The notes: generated from the sequence alone by a model not told the origin. A stretch of 64,000 nucleotides of DNA from BQJD01 sp964350265 (GCA_964350265.1 CAYGJZ010000003.1:1-64000), one strand, 5' to 3'. Numbered from the stretch's first letter, positions 1 through 8,845 are shown. Numbers and translations: made by a program.

Positions 1-25
1 CGAGAATCGAGTGGTTGTTGCTTAA

Positions 26-197
26 CCTGGTGTCCGGGGAATCGGGGGTGGCTCACTTCACTACTATGCACAGATACAGGGACTGAAAGCACTTGATCTC
101 GACGTTTGCCTTACAGATGAGCCGGAACTGATCTGTTCAAAGACTGGTGTCCGCGTTACCTATACGCTTGACGCGACGAAATTCGCCAACGCTTGAC
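26..197 (+). other. possible 3' end of a decayed coding sequence
   Basis: A reading frame stays open from base 26 to a TGA at 195-197 and ends in a plausible-looking tail (…VRVTYTLDATKFANA). The same frame has a stop at 23-25 close to the window edge, so if this was a gene it is broken or frameshifted there. The stretch is visibly less GC-rich than the rest of the window. I do not recognise the family. It could equally be chance, because only 57 codons are visible. Confidence 0.2.
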
Positions 198-341
198 ATA
201 TACCCACCTTGTTGTGCGCGAGTAATTTCCAGGAAACAGGGAACTGAGCTCCTCATCCACGGCCGGGATGGACGGATTCGAGAGAGAGATTCCCATGGAA
301 ACGACCCCTATCCTCCGAGAGGATAGGCGCCGCAGACCGCG
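198..341. other. non-coding stretch with a hairpin
   Basis: No gene is supported between the left-edge frame and the enolase fragment. Bases 307-327 form a perfect 9-bp inverted repeat, CCTATCCTC-CGA-GAGGATAGG, with a 3-nt loop. There is no T-run after it on either strand, so a Rho-independent terminator is possible but not shown. Confidence 0.35.
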
Positions 342-600
342 TTACAGGAAGACGGACGGATCCAGCTCCACGCCGAGACCGGGCCGGTTGGGCACCAGCA
401 CGTGGCTGTCGACGATCTCGATGGGCGGCGACACCACGCGGTCAAACAGCAGTCGGTGCACCATGTGGTATTCCACCGAGTGGCAGTTGGCGATGGCCGC
501 GGCGGCGTGCAGGTTGGCGGCGAAGGCGATGACCGACGAGGATTGTTCGAAAAACTCCGGGTTGTCTGCCTCCAAGGCCCACGACAGTTTATCGCGGCGT
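342..600 (-). pseudogene. internally deleted fragment of an enolase-superfamily gene
   Basis: Bases 348-540 are nearly identical (about four differences) to 7751-7943, the 3' end of the intact enolase-superfamily gene at 7748-8845. Bases 553-590 then match about 8179-8216, so roughly 235 bp of the gene's middle are missing. The encoded remnant runs LSWALEADNPEFFE straight into SSSVIAFAANLHAAAAI, which removes the segment holding several active-site residues. The normal stop has changed and reading continues one codon to TAA at 342-344. Beyond about 600 the similarity fades. The scattered substitutions make this an old or paralogous copy, not an assembly duplicate. There is no start codon or ribosome site. 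Confidence 0.85.
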
Positions 601-782
601 TCAGACAGGGCAAGCGTTGCGCGGAGCAGGCCATGCCAACGCTTGACCATCACATCGGCAACAGACAGGCGTGTTAGCCTGCGGAGAACGAAAACCCCGG
701 GCAACCTGTACCGATTGGCCAAGGCATCGGTCAACCGGACGCAGTACACCGGGACGATCGGACAACCGACAACCCTCCGCTC

Positions 783-1985
783 ATGGCTGGAAAAGAAACA
801 TACGCAATCCTGGTGACCTTCGGCGGATTGTTCCTGCTCGGACTGCTCGCCGACCTGGTCGGACGACGCACCGCCCTGCCCCGGGTGACGTTGTTGCTGG
901 TGGCGGGGTTCCTGGTCGGACCTTCGGTACTGGACTGGCTGCATCCGGCCACCGATGCCTGGTTCCCGGTGCTGACCAACGTGGCGTTGACCATGATCGG
1001 TTTCCTGCTGGGCGCCCGCCTGACCCGACGGGCATTGCGCGACCTTGGTCCGTCGGTGCTCTATATCTCCGGCGGGGTCGTGCTCACCACCACGGTGGTG
1101 GTATCGGGTTCGCTGGCGTTGCTCGGCGTACCGCTGGAAATCGCGTTGCTGCTCGGCGGTATCGCCACGGCGACGGCGCCGGCGGCGACCCTGGACACGG
1201 TACGGGAGGCGTCGGCGAGCGGGCGTTTCACCGACACGCTGCTTGGCATCGTGGCGGTGGACGACGCCTGGGGACTGGTGGTGTTCAGCGTCCTGCTCGC
1301 GGCCGCCCAGTTGGCCATCGGCGACGGCGCCTTCACAGCGATTCTGCTGGACGGTCTGTGGGAAGTGCTTGGCGCGGCGGCGCTGGGCGTGATCATCGGA
1401 CTGCCGATGGCTTTTCTCACCGGCAGGCTGACCGAAGGCGAGCCGACCCAGGCCGAGGCACTGGGATTTATCCTGCTTTGCGCGGGCCTGTCCATCTGGG
1501 CCGGGGTATCGCACATCCTCGCGGCCATGGTCATGGGTGCGACGGTGGCCAACCTCGCCAGCCACCACGAACGACCCTTTCACGAGATCGAGGGCATCGA
1601 GTGGCCCTTGCTGATGTTGTTCTTTCTGCTTTCCGGGGCCCGGCTGGACATCGACGCCCTGTTGCAGGTGGGCGCGCTGGGCGCGGGCTTCATCGCGCTG
1701 CGCGTCGTCAGTCGCATCGTCGGGGCGCAGGTCGGCGGGAGACTGTGCCGCGCCGAGCCGTCCATCCGCCGCTGGATGGGCATCGCCCTGCTGCCCCAGG
1801 CGGGCGTGGCGCTGGGCATGGCCCTGGTAGCGGTCCAGGTTTTTCCGCAGCACGAGGACGTGATCCTGCCCGTGGTGCTGGGCGCCACCGTGGTGTTCGA
1901 ACTCGCCGGCCCGGTAGCCACGCGCTGGGCATTGATCCGCGTGGGCGACGCGGCGCGTCGTTCCTGGCGTGACGGCGGACCCTGA
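783..1985 (+). CDS. CPA2-family Na+(K+)/H+ antiporter, membrane domain only
   Basis: A 400-residue, very hydrophobic protein with about a dozen predicted membrane segments, the size of a bare CPA2 exchanger without the C-terminal RCK/TrkA domain seen in KefB/KefC. The motif VAVDDAWGLVVF near residue 160 carries the paired aspartates used for cation/proton exchange in electrogenic members. LSGARLDI near residue 285 is the conserved late-helix motif of the family. It sits in the inner membrane and would exchange monovalent cations for protons. It starts at ATG 783, about 120 bp after the enolase remnant, and stands alone. The ion specificity cannot be read from sequence. Confidence 0.85.
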   Translation: MAGKETYAILVTFGGLFLLGLLADLVGRRTALPRVTLLLVAGFLVGPSVLDWLHPATDAWFPVLTNVALTMIGFLLGARLTRRALRDLGPSVLYISGGVVLTTTVVVSGSLALLGVPLEIALLLGGIATATAPAATLDTVREASASGRFTDTLLGIVAVDDAWGLVVFSVLLAAAQLAIGDGAFTAILLDGLWEVLGAAALGVIIGLPMAFLTGRLTEGEPTQAEALGFILLCAGLSIWAGVSHILAAMVMGATVANLASHHERPFHEIEGIEWPLLMLFFLLSGARLDIDALLQVGALGAGFIALRVVSRIVGAQVGGRLCRAEPSIRRWMGIALLPQAGVALGMALVAVQVFPQHEDVILPVVLGATVVFELAGPVATRWALIRVGDAARRSWRDGGP

Positions 1986-2007
1986 TCGGGACGACCGCGT
2001 TGAGAAG

Positions 2008-2021
2008 TTGATCCAAGTCAT
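2008..2021 (+). promoter_or_regulatory. candidate Fnr/Anr box
   Basis: TTGAT-CCAA-GTCAT differs from the Fnr/Anr half-site pair (TTGAT-N4-ATCAA) only in its right half. It lies in the leader ahead of the FabI remnant and the phosphate acyltransferase/acetate kinase genes. An Fnr-family regulator is encoded at 20463-21221. The position suits oxygen-responsive control of the acetate module. This is an inference from motif and context only. Confidence 0.45.
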
Positions 2022-2149
2022 TATTGCGATGCAACATCAGGAGTACAGTGAACGTTCCGCCTCCCGTCCACCACGACCACGATGAACAACGCACCGCACT
2101 GGCCAACCGCTGGAAAGAACCGATCTGACCGCGAAGCACGCGGCAGCGC

Positions 2150-2273
2150 CTTCGGCTGTGCCAGCAACATGCACGGCGCCCGCGCGGCGGCCACCTTCCT
2201 GGTCAGTGACGCGGCTGTCGCACTCATGGGCCAAACCGCCTACGTCTATGCCGGGTTGCCCGTCCGTGCCTGA
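2150..2273 (+). pseudogene. C-terminal stump of a FabI-type enoyl-ACP reductase
   Basis: The frame ending at TGA 2271-2273 reads AAATFLVSDAAVALMGQTAY then VYAGLPVRA, which is the closing segment of SDR-type enoyl-ACP reductases (FLxSDxAxxxTGxTxYVDAG). Only about 40 codons are recognisable. The Rossmann fold and the catalytic Tyr/Lys are absent, and the aspartate of the usual YVDAG is replaced by Y. Such reductases are often found beside phosphate acyltransferase and acetate kinase genes, so this is probably what is left of an original operon member. It overlaps the possible upstream starts of the next gene. Confidence 0.6.
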
Positions 2274-3681
2274 CCGGAGGATCGACGCCACGGCGGACAT
2301 CGAGAACCGCACCTTCGACGAACTGGTCATCGGTGAAAGCGCGAGCATCGAACGCCGCCTGACCATGGACGACATCAAGCTGTTCGCGGTGATGTCCGGG
2401 GACGTGAACCCGGCCCACGTGGACGAGGACTATGCGAAGAGCAGTCGCTTCCACGAAGTCATCGCCCACGGCATGTGGGGCGGCGCGCTGATCTCCTCGG
2501 TGCTCGGTACCGCGCTCCCGGGTCCGGGCACCATCTACCTGGGCCAGACGCTGAAATTCCTCAGACCGGTGGGTATCGGCGACCTGCTCGTGGTCAGCGT
2601 CACCGTGCGCGAGAAGGATGCCACCCGCCACCGCGTGGTGCTCGACTGCCGCTGTATCAACCAGGAGGGGAAAATCGTCATCGAGGGCGAGGCCACCGTG
2701 ATCGCTCCGAAGAAAAAGGTGCGTCGCCCGCGCATGGTCATGCCGCGGGTACACATGACCGAACGTGCCCACCTGCACCGACTGATGCAGGCGGCGCGCA
2801 GGCACGCGCCGGCACGAACCGCAGTGGTTCACCCGGTCGACGGCCCGTCGTTGACCGGTGCCGTGGAAGCGGCGACAGCGGGGTTGATCGAGCCGGTGCT
2901 GGTCGGGCCGGAAGCGAAGATCCGCGCCGCCGCCGAGCAATCGGACATCGACCTGTCGAACCTGCGCATCGAAGCCGTGGCGCACAGCCACGCGGCAGCC
3001 GAGCGCGCCGTGGCGCTGGCGCGCAGCGGCGATGTCGAGGTGCTGATGAAAGGTGCCCTGCATACCACCGAACTGATGCATGCGGTACTGGCGCGCGAAG
3101 GCGGCCTGCGTACCGAGCGACGCATGAGCCACGTGTTTGCCTTCGACGTGCCAACCTACGCCCGGCCACTGTTCATCACCGACGCGGCGATCAACATCAA
3201 CCCGACCCTGGAGGACAAGCGCGACATCGTGCAGAACGCCATCGACCTGGCTCACGTCCTCGGGATCGACACGCCGAGGGTGGCCGTGCTTTCCGCCGTG
3301 GAGACCGTGACCCCGGCCATGGAATCGACCTTGCATGCCGCGGCGCTGTGCAAGATGCGGGATCGCGGCCAGATCACAGGTGGGCTGATCGACGGACCGT
3401 TGGCCTTCGACAACGCGGTTTCCGAGGCCGCGGCGCGCACCAAGGGCATCGTCTCGCCGGTGGCCGGCCAGGCCGACATCCTGGTGGTGCCGGACCTGGA
3501 GTCCGGCAACATGCTTGCCAAGCAACTCGAGTACCTGGCGGACTCGGAAGGCGCGGGCATCGTGCTCGGCGCCCGCGTGCCCATCGTGCTCACCAGCCGC
3601 GCCGACGACACCGTCACCCGCATGGCGTCCTGCGCACTCGGCCTGCTGGTGGCCCGACAACCTGCCGGGGTAAAACCTTGA
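2248..3681 (+). CDS. MaoC hot-dog domain fused to phosphate acetyl/butyryltransferase
   Basis: About 477 residues. Residues 20-150 are an (R)-specific enoyl-CoA hydratase-like MaoC domain with the catalytic pair in GDVNPAH (D-x4-H), plus FHEVIAHGMWGGALIS. Residues 165-470 are the phosphate acyltransferase fold (KGALHTTELMHAVL, DAAININPTLEDK, GARVPIVLTSRAD). It would exchange CoA for phosphate on acetyl- or short acyl-CoA, feeding the acetate kinase that overlaps its stop. The start is uncertain: ATG 2248 and GTG 2266 are in frame but lack a ribosome site. A strong GGAGG at 2276-2280 is spaced 9 nt before an ACG at 2290, so the ancestral start may have been lost. Annotated bifunctional proteins of this type exist in proteobacteria. 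Confidence 0.88.
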   Translation: MPGCPSVPDRRIDATADIENRTFDELVIGESASIERRLTMDDIKLFAVMSGDVNPAHVDEDYAKSSRFHEVIAHGMWGGALISSVLGTALPGPGTIYLGQTLKFLRPVGIGDLLVVSVTVREKDATRHRVVLDCRCINQEGKIVIEGEATVIAPKKKVRRPRMVMPRVHMTERAHLHRLMQAARRHAPARTAVVHPVDGPSLTGAVEAATAGLIEPVLVGPEAKIRAAAEQSDIDLSNLRIEAVAHSHAAAERAVALARSGDVEVLMKGALHTTELMHAVLAREGGLRTERRMSHVFAFDVPTYARPLFITDAAININPTLEDKRDIVQNAIDLAHVLGIDTPRVAVLSAVETVTPAMESTLHAAALCKMRDRGQITGGLIDGPLAFDNAVSEAAARTKGIVSPVAGQADILVVPDLESGNMLAKQLEYLADSEGAGIVLGARVPIVLTSRADDTVTRMASCALGLLVARQPAGVKP

Positions 3682-4886
3682 TCGACGACATCCTGGTGCT
3701 GAACAGTGGATCTTCCAGCCTGAAATTCTCCCTGTTCCATGCCAAGGAACCTCTCCAGCGTTCGTTCTACGGCGCGGTGGACGGGATCGGTGGCCGCGGC
3801 CGGTTCCAGGTGTTCGATGCCGACGGCAAGGCTCTGCGCGAAGAGGCAATGGACATGGATGGGACGCTCGACCACGGGCATGCGCTGTCCTCGGTGATGG
3901 CATGGCTTGATGCGCGGCCCCGGTCGCGCCCCCTTGGTGCGGTGGGACACCGCGTTGTACACGGGGGTGGCTTCACCGGTCCGGTACTCGTGGACCAGGC
4001 GGCATTCACCGCTCTGGAGGCGCTGTCGCCACTGGCCCCCCTGCACCAGGGGCACAACCTGGCCGCCATCCAGGCCCTGGCCGCGCGCCGGCCGTCATTG
4101 CCACAGGTTGCCTGTTTCGATACCACCTTTCATCGCACCCAGGATCCCGTGGTCCAGTCCTTCGCCATCCCGCGGGCCCTGACCGACGAGGGCGTCCGTC
4201 GCTACGGCTTCCACGGGTTGTCCTTCGAGTACGTCGCGGGCGAAATACCCCGCCTGGCCGACGGCGGACCGCTTCGCAAGGTCGTGGTTGCCCATCTCGG
4301 TAGCGGTGCCAGCCTGTGTGCCATGCACGATGGCCGCAGCGTGGATGCTACCACCGGCTTCAGCGCGCTCGATGGTCTGCCCATGGCTACCCGCTGCGGC
4401 TCGCTGGACCCTGGCGTGGTGCTTTACCTGGCCAGCCAACGGGGCATGAGTATCGACGCCATCACCGACCTGCTCTACCGTCGATCCGGCTTGCTCGGAA
4501 TCTCCGGCATCAGCAACGACATGCGTATCCTGCTGGACAGCGGCGCCGACGAAGCCCGGCAAGCAGTAGAGATGTTCGTCTACCGCGTGGCGCGGGAACT
4601 GGGTGCCATGGTGGCAGCACTCGGAGGTATCGATGCACTGGTCTTCACCGGCGGCATCGCCGAGCACGCCGCACCGGTACGCGAAGCCGTGTGTGATCGC
4701 GCTCGCTGGCTCGGCATCGCGCTCGACCACGAAGCGAACCGCCATGGCGCAACCCGTATCAGCCAGGACGAGAGCAAGGTCAAGGTGTTCGTGGTCCCCA
4801 CCCACGAAGGCACCGTGATCGCACGTCACGTATTGCGGCTGGTCGGTGGCAGCGACGCCGAGCGGCGCGTCCCGGTCACGGGCTGA
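3678..4886 (+). CDS. ackA: acetate kinase
   Basis: 402 residues, the usual length. It converts acyl phosphate plus ADP to acid plus ATP in the cytoplasm. Family motifs are all present: VLNSGSSSLKFSLF at the N-terminus, HRVVHGGGF, FDTTFH, RYGFHGLSFEYV, AHLGSGASLCA, TRCGSLDPGV and FTGGIAEHA. The start is TTG 3678, whose last two bases open the TGA stop of the phosphate acyltransferase gene (TTGA overlap), so the two are translationally coupled. Together they form a substrate-level phosphorylation pair. Propionate or butyrate could be the real substrate instead of acetate. Confidence 0.93.
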   Translation: MIDDILVLNSGSSSLKFSLFHAKEPLQRSFYGAVDGIGGRGRFQVFDADGKALREEAMDMDGTLDHGHALSSVMAWLDARPRSRPLGAVGHRVVHGGGFTGPVLVDQAAFTALEALSPLAPLHQGHNLAAIQALAARRPSLPQVACFDTTFHRTQDPVVQSFAIPRALTDEGVRRYGFHGLSFEYVAGEIPRLADGGPLRKVVVAHLGSGASLCAMHDGRSVDATTGFSALDGLPMATRCGSLDPGVVLYLASQRGMSIDAITDLLYRRSGLLGISGISNDMRILLDSGADEARQAVEMFVYRVARELGAMVAALGGIDALVFTGGIAEHAAPVREAVCDRARWLGIALDHEANRHGATRISQDESKVKVFVVPTHEGTVIARHVLRLVGGSDAERRVPVTG

Positions 4887-4900
4887 CACTACGAACGTCG

Positions 4901-6124
4901 ATGCAACCGGTCTCCCTCCAGCGCAATCTTGGCCTTCCCCTGCTGGTGCTGTTCGGGCTTGGCAACATTCTCGGTGCCGGAATCTACGTGCTGGTCGGCA
5001 AGGTCGCTGGCGAAGCCGGTTACTTCGCGCCGCTGGGCTTCCTGGTGGCGGCCATCGTCGCCGCCTTTTCGGCGCTCGCCTATGCCGAACTGTCGGCACG
5101 CTTTCCCGATGCCGGCGGCGAAGTCGTCTACCTGGACAAGGCATTCGGCATCCAGGTTCTGTCCCTGGGAGTCGGTTCGGTCATCGTCATGGCCGGCCTG
5201 TTGTCCGCCGCTGCCATCGCACGGGGCTTCGCCGGCTACGTCCAGGTATTCTGGGATGTCCCCACTGATCTGGTGGTGGTGCTGGCCCTGCTGGTGCTCG
5301 GCGCGGTGGCGGCATGGGGCGTGCGGCAATCCTTGCTCATCGCGGCAGTACTGACCGTGGCGGAGATCGCCGGCCTGCTGCTGGTGGTTGTTCCCGCTTC
5401 CGCCGAGCCCGCGGCCTGGCTCGCGGTAACCGACCACTGGACCAGCGGACTCGACGCCGCCGTGCTCGGCGGCGTGTTGTCGGGCGCCTTCCTCGCCTTC
5501 TATGCTTTCATCGGCTTTGAAGACATGGTCAACCTGGCCGAGGAAGCACGCAACCCACAACGTGACATGCCCCGGGCCATCGTCCTTGCCCTGGTGGTTT
5601 CCACGACCATGTACGCGTGGGTGGTGTGGATGGCTTTGGCCTACATGACCCCTGACGAGTTGGCGAACAGCAACGCGCCACTGGCCGATGTCTACCAGCG
5701 CGTCACCGGCGGCGACCCGAGGCTGTTGACGCTGATCGCCGTGTTCGCCGTGATCAACGGCGCGCTGGTGCAGATCATCATGGTCTCCAGGCTGCTCTAC
5801 GGCATGGGCAGGCGTTCCAGGTGGTTCCGCGTATTTCGTTCGGTAAACGCCACCACGCGAACACCGGTACGTGCCACGCTGCTGGCCACCGCCGTAGTGG
5901 CCATACTGGCCACCAGCCTGCCCATCCAGACCCTGGCCGAGTACACCAGTGGCCTGGTGCTGGTCGTGTTCCTGCTGGTAAACGCGTCGCTGATCAGGAT
6001 CCGACAGTCACGACAGGAACGGCAACAGGTCCTGCGGGTGCCGACCTGGATCCCCGTTGCGGGGATCGTGCTGACTGCCTCCCTTCTCGCCTACACGATC
6101 TGGACGACTTTGCTGTATCCGTGA
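4901..6124 (+). CDS. APC-family amino acid permease
   Basis: 407 residues with about 12 membrane segments. The first helix has GLGNILGAGIYVLVGKVAGE, the glycine-rich substrate-binding break of the APC superfamily, followed by YAELSARFPDAGGEVVY. FYAFIGFEDMVNLAEE is the conserved helix-6 region. It should be an inner-membrane importer or exchanger for an amino acid or amine. It starts 14 bp after ackA and is therefore probably in the same transcript. The substrate is unknown. The C-terminus lacks the extra two helices found in larger relatives. Confidence 0.85.
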   Translation: MQPVSLQRNLGLPLLVLFGLGNILGAGIYVLVGKVAGEAGYFAPLGFLVAAIVAAFSALAYAELSARFPDAGGEVVYLDKAFGIQVLSLGVGSVIVMAGLLSAAAIARGFAGYVQVFWDVPTDLVVVLALLVLGAVAAWGVRQSLLIAAVLTVAEIAGLLLVVVPASAEPAAWLAVTDHWTSGLDAAVLGGVLSGAFLAFYAFIGFEDMVNLAEEARNPQRDMPRAIVLALVVSTTMYAWVVWMALAYMTPDELANSNAPLADVYQRVTGGDPRLLTLIAVFAVINGALVQIIMVSRLLYGMGRRSRWFRVFRSVNATTRTPVRATLLATAVVAILATSLPIQTLAEYTSGLVLVVFLLVNASLIRIRQSRQERQQVLRVPTWIPVAGIVLTASLLAYTIWTTLLYP

Positions 6125-6154
6125 ACCCGCCGCTGTTCCTCGGAGCCCGTGATC

Positions 6155-7735
6155 ATGACCAACGACCAAGTCCTCGCCGAATCCCTGCGCAATCCTGCGC
6201 TGTACGATCACCCGGTGGAATCGGTGCGACTCATTGAGACCCATATTTCCCGGGTGCTGCTCACCGGATGCTACGTCTACAAGATCAAGAAACCCCTCGA
6301 CCTCGGCTTCCTCGACTTCTCCACCCTGGAGAAGCGAAGGATCTGCTGCCTGGACGAACTGCGTCTCAACCGCCGTCTTGCCAAGGACTACTACCTGGAC
6401 GTGGTTGCCATCACCGGCACGCCGCAACACCCGGCCATCAACGGTGACGGCCCGGTGATCGAGTACGCGGTAAAGATGCGCCAGTTCCCGCAGCCCGCGC
6501 AACTCGACCGGATGGCCTCAAGGGGCCGGCTCGAACCCCGACACATGGACCTGTTGGCAGAGAAACTGGCTGCTTTCCACGACGCCATTCGTGAACCGCG
6601 AACGGCAGGCGGCTTCGGCGATCCGCAGACCATCCGGCGCCAGGCCATGGAGAACTTCCAGCGTATCGACAAGGTGATCGACGACCGGGACGACCGGCAA
6701 CGACTGCAGGCGCTCAGGGACTGGACGGAGCAGGAGTACCAGGCGCGCCGTGCGGTGTTCGCCGAGAGAAAGGCGCACGGCTTCGTGCGTGAATGCCACG
6801 GCGACCTGCACCTGCGCAACATCGCCCTGGTCGACAACGACCCGCTAATCTTCGACTGCATCGAGTTCAGCCAGGCACTGCGCTGTATCGACGTGATGAG
6901 CGAGATCGCCTTCCTGGTCATGGATCTCGACGACCATCGCCTCGATCGCCTTGCGCAACGCTTCCTGAACGGCTACCTGGAGCGAACCGGCGACTATGCG
7001 GGACTTGCCGTGCTGCGCTTCTACCGGGTTTACCGGGCCATGGTTCGCGCCATGGTCGGCGTGCTTCGCTCCGCGCAGGAAGATGTCGACCAACGGCTGC
7101 GCGAACAGTTGCTCGACGAGTTTCGCGGCTATCTCGAACTCGCCGAGAAGACCCGCGGAGATGCCTGCCCAGCCATCGTTATTACCCATGGCCTGTCCGG
7201 CTCCGGCAAGAGCACCGTGGCAGAAGCGCTGGTCGAGCACTGGCCGGCGATCCGGGTGCGTTCCGACGTGGAACGAAAACGCCTGTTCGGCCTTGCCGCC
7301 AGTGCGAACAGCCGATCTGCAACCGGAGACGGGCTTTACAGCGCGAACGCCAGCCGCGAGACCTATGCCCGTCTCGCCTCGCTGGCCACCGACGTGGTCG
7401 CCTCCGGGTACACGGCGATCGTCGACGCCACCTTCCTGGAACAGGCGGAACGCGGCAGCTTCCGGGAACTGGCCGAGCATTTGCAGGTGCCCTTCGTCAT
7501 CCTGCACTGCCAGGCACCACGCGATGAACTGCGGCGCCGGGTGAGGCAACGGCAACGGGATGGCGGCGATCCCTCGGAGGCCAACGAATCGGTCCTGGAG
7601 CACCAGTTCGCCCATGCCGATCCGATCACGGATGCGGAGAGACCGCTGGTGGTCGAAGTGGATACCCGGTTACCGGTGGACACGCGCTCGCTCGCGGGCA
7701 GCATCCAGCGGCGCATCCGTCGCCCCCGGTCCTGA
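6155..7735 (+). CDS. bifunctional APH-like phosphotransferase / P-loop kinase
   Basis: 526 residues in two parts. Residues 1-330 resemble the aminoglycoside-phosphotransferase fold with the catalytic-loop motif CHGDLHLRNIALVD and the metal-binding FDCIEF. Residues 345-520 are a small P-loop kinase domain with Walker A GLSGSGKST and a Zeta-toxin/gluconokinase-like layout. Proteins with this architecture are common and uncharacterised in proteobacteria, so no substrate can be given. ATG 6155 is preferred over the in-frame GTG 6149 because CGGAG at 6141-6145 is well spaced. It is probably the last gene of the acetate module and meets the enolase-family gene tail to tail. Confidence 0.8.
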   Translation: MTNDQVLAESLRNPALYDHPVESVRLIETHISRVLLTGCYVYKIKKPLDLGFLDFSTLEKRRICCLDELRLNRRLAKDYYLDVVAITGTPQHPAINGDGPVIEYAVKMRQFPQPAQLDRMASRGRLEPRHMDLLAEKLAAFHDAIREPRTAGGFGDPQTIRRQAMENFQRIDKVIDDRDDRQRLQALRDWTEQEYQARRAVFAERKAHGFVRECHGDLHLRNIALVDNDPLIFDCIEFSQALRCIDVMSEIAFLVMDLDDHRLDRLAQRFLNGYLERTGDYAGLAVLRFYRVYRAMVRAMVGVLRSAQEDVDQRLREQLLDEFRGYLELAEKTRGDACPAIVITHGLSGSGKSTVAEALVEHWPAIRVRSDVERKRLFGLAASANSRSATGDGLYSANASRETYARLASLATDVVASGYTAIVDATFLEQAERGSFRELAEHLQVPFVILHCQAPRDELRRRVRQRQRDGGDPSEANESVLEHQFAHADPITDAERPLVVEVDTRLPVDTRSLAGSIQRRIRRPRS

Positions 7736-7747
7736 GTGCCTGACCGG

Positions 7748-8845
7748 CTAGAAGACGGACGGATCCAGTTCCACGCCGAGACCGGGCCGGTTGGGCACCA
7801 GCACGTGGCTGTCGGCGATCTCGATGGGCGGCGACACCACGCGGTCAAACAGCAGTCGGTGCACCATGTGGTATTCCACCGAGTGGCAGTTGGCGATGGC
7901 CGCGGCGGCGTGCAGGTTGGCGGCGAAGGCGATCACCGAGGAGGAATTGTGGAAGGACACGGGCAGGTCGTAGGCCGCCGCGATGGCGGCGATCTTCAGC
8001 GCCTCGCTGATGCCGCCGCAGAGCACGGCCTCGACGTGCACCACGTCCACCGCGCGCTCCTCCATCAACCGGTGGAAGGCGTGTCGGCCGATCTCGATCT
8101 CGTTGCCGGCAATGGGAATGCGCGTGTCCCTGCGCAGCTCGGCCAGCCCGCGCACGTCGTAGGAGGACACGGGGGCTTCGAAGAATTCCAGGTTGTCTGC
8201 CTCCATGGCCCATGACAACCGCTTTGCCTGGTTCACGCTGAGCCCGTACAGCGCGTCGGCCATCACCTGCACCTTGGCACCCACCGCCTCGCGCACCGCG
8301 TGGACGCGGGCGACATCCTCGGCGTGGTCGGCGCCGCCGACCTTGATCTTGACCGCCTGGAAGCCCTGGTCCACCCAGCCGCGGACTTCCGCGGCGAGGT
8401 CCTCCAGGGTCTTGCCATCGCGGTACAGGCCGCCGCTGGCATAGGCGAAGACGCGGTCGGCGTGACCGCCGAGCAGCTTGTACACGGGCTGGCCGGTGGC
8501 CTTGCCCTTGATGTCCCACAGCGCGATGTCGACGGCACTGGCAGCGGCGTGCATGATGCCGCGCTTGCCGCTGACGATGGTGGTGTCGACGAGATCGGCG
8601 AAGACCCTCTCGGTGAGGAAGGGATCGACGCCGATGATGCGCGGGGCCACGTCGTCTTCCAGCGTGGCCATGGTGGCGCGTACCGAGGCACCGTCGCACC
8701 AGGCCTCGCCAACGCCGAAGATGCCCGCATCGGTCTCGACCTTCACCAGCAGCACCTTCTTCTCGCGCCACACGGTACGGGCATTGCGCGGCGGGTTCTT
8801 CATCGGGTGGATGAACTCGTGGGCGGTGACGGCGGTGATGCGCAT
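7748..8845 (-). CDS. mandelate racemase/muconate lactonizing (enolase-superfamily) enzyme
   Basis: 365 residues. The N-terminal capping domain holds the 20s and 50s loops. The barrel carries the KxK pair (QAVKIKVGG), the aspartate and glutamate metal ligands (MADALYG; LEFFEAPVS; AGNEIEIG) and a C-terminal histidine (FHNSSS), as expected for proton abstraction alpha to a carboxylate. Likely reaction: dehydration of a sugar acid or epimerisation of a hydroxy acid. It starts at ATG 8845 and is the last gene of a minus-strand unit with a UxaA-type dehydratase and a TctCBA importer, supporting sugar-acid use. The aspartate of the usual His-Asp dyad is not obvious (region VVHVEAVLCGG), so the exact subgroup is unclear. 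Confidence 0.85.
   Translation of the reverse strand: MRITAVTAHEFIHPMKNPPRNARTVWREKKVLLVKVETDAGIFGVGEAWCDGASVRATMATLEDDVAPRIIGVDPFLTERVFADLVDTTIVSGKRGIMHAAASAVDIALWDIKGKATGQPVYKLLGGHADRVFAYASGGLYRDGKTLEDLAAEVRGWVDQGFQAVKIKVGGADHAEDVARVHAVREAVGAKVQVMADALYGLSVNQAKRLSWAMEADNLEFFEAPVSSYDVRGLAELRRDTRIPIAGNEIEIGRHAFHRLMEERAVDVVHVEAVLCGGISEALKIAAIAAAYDLPVSFHNSSSVIAFAANLHAAAAIANCHSVEYHMVHRLLFDRVVSPPIEIADSHVLVPNRPGLGVELDPSVF

Noticed and set aside
342..2021. 559-codon minus-strand open frame across the enolase fragment and the antiporter
   Set aside because: It is antisense to the CPA2 antiporter, has no family features outside the enolase remnant, and is full of Gln, Arg and His as expected from the reverse strand of high-GC genes.
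2224..3903. 559-codon minus-strand open frame opposite the phosphate acyltransferase gene
   Set aside because: Shadow of the real gene; low-complexity, no recognisable domain.
6155..7735. Antibiotic resistance function for the APH-like protein
   Set aside because: The fold is shared by many kinases, and this fused form with a P-loop domain is widespread and uncharacterised; nothing in the context suggests aminoglycoside resistance.
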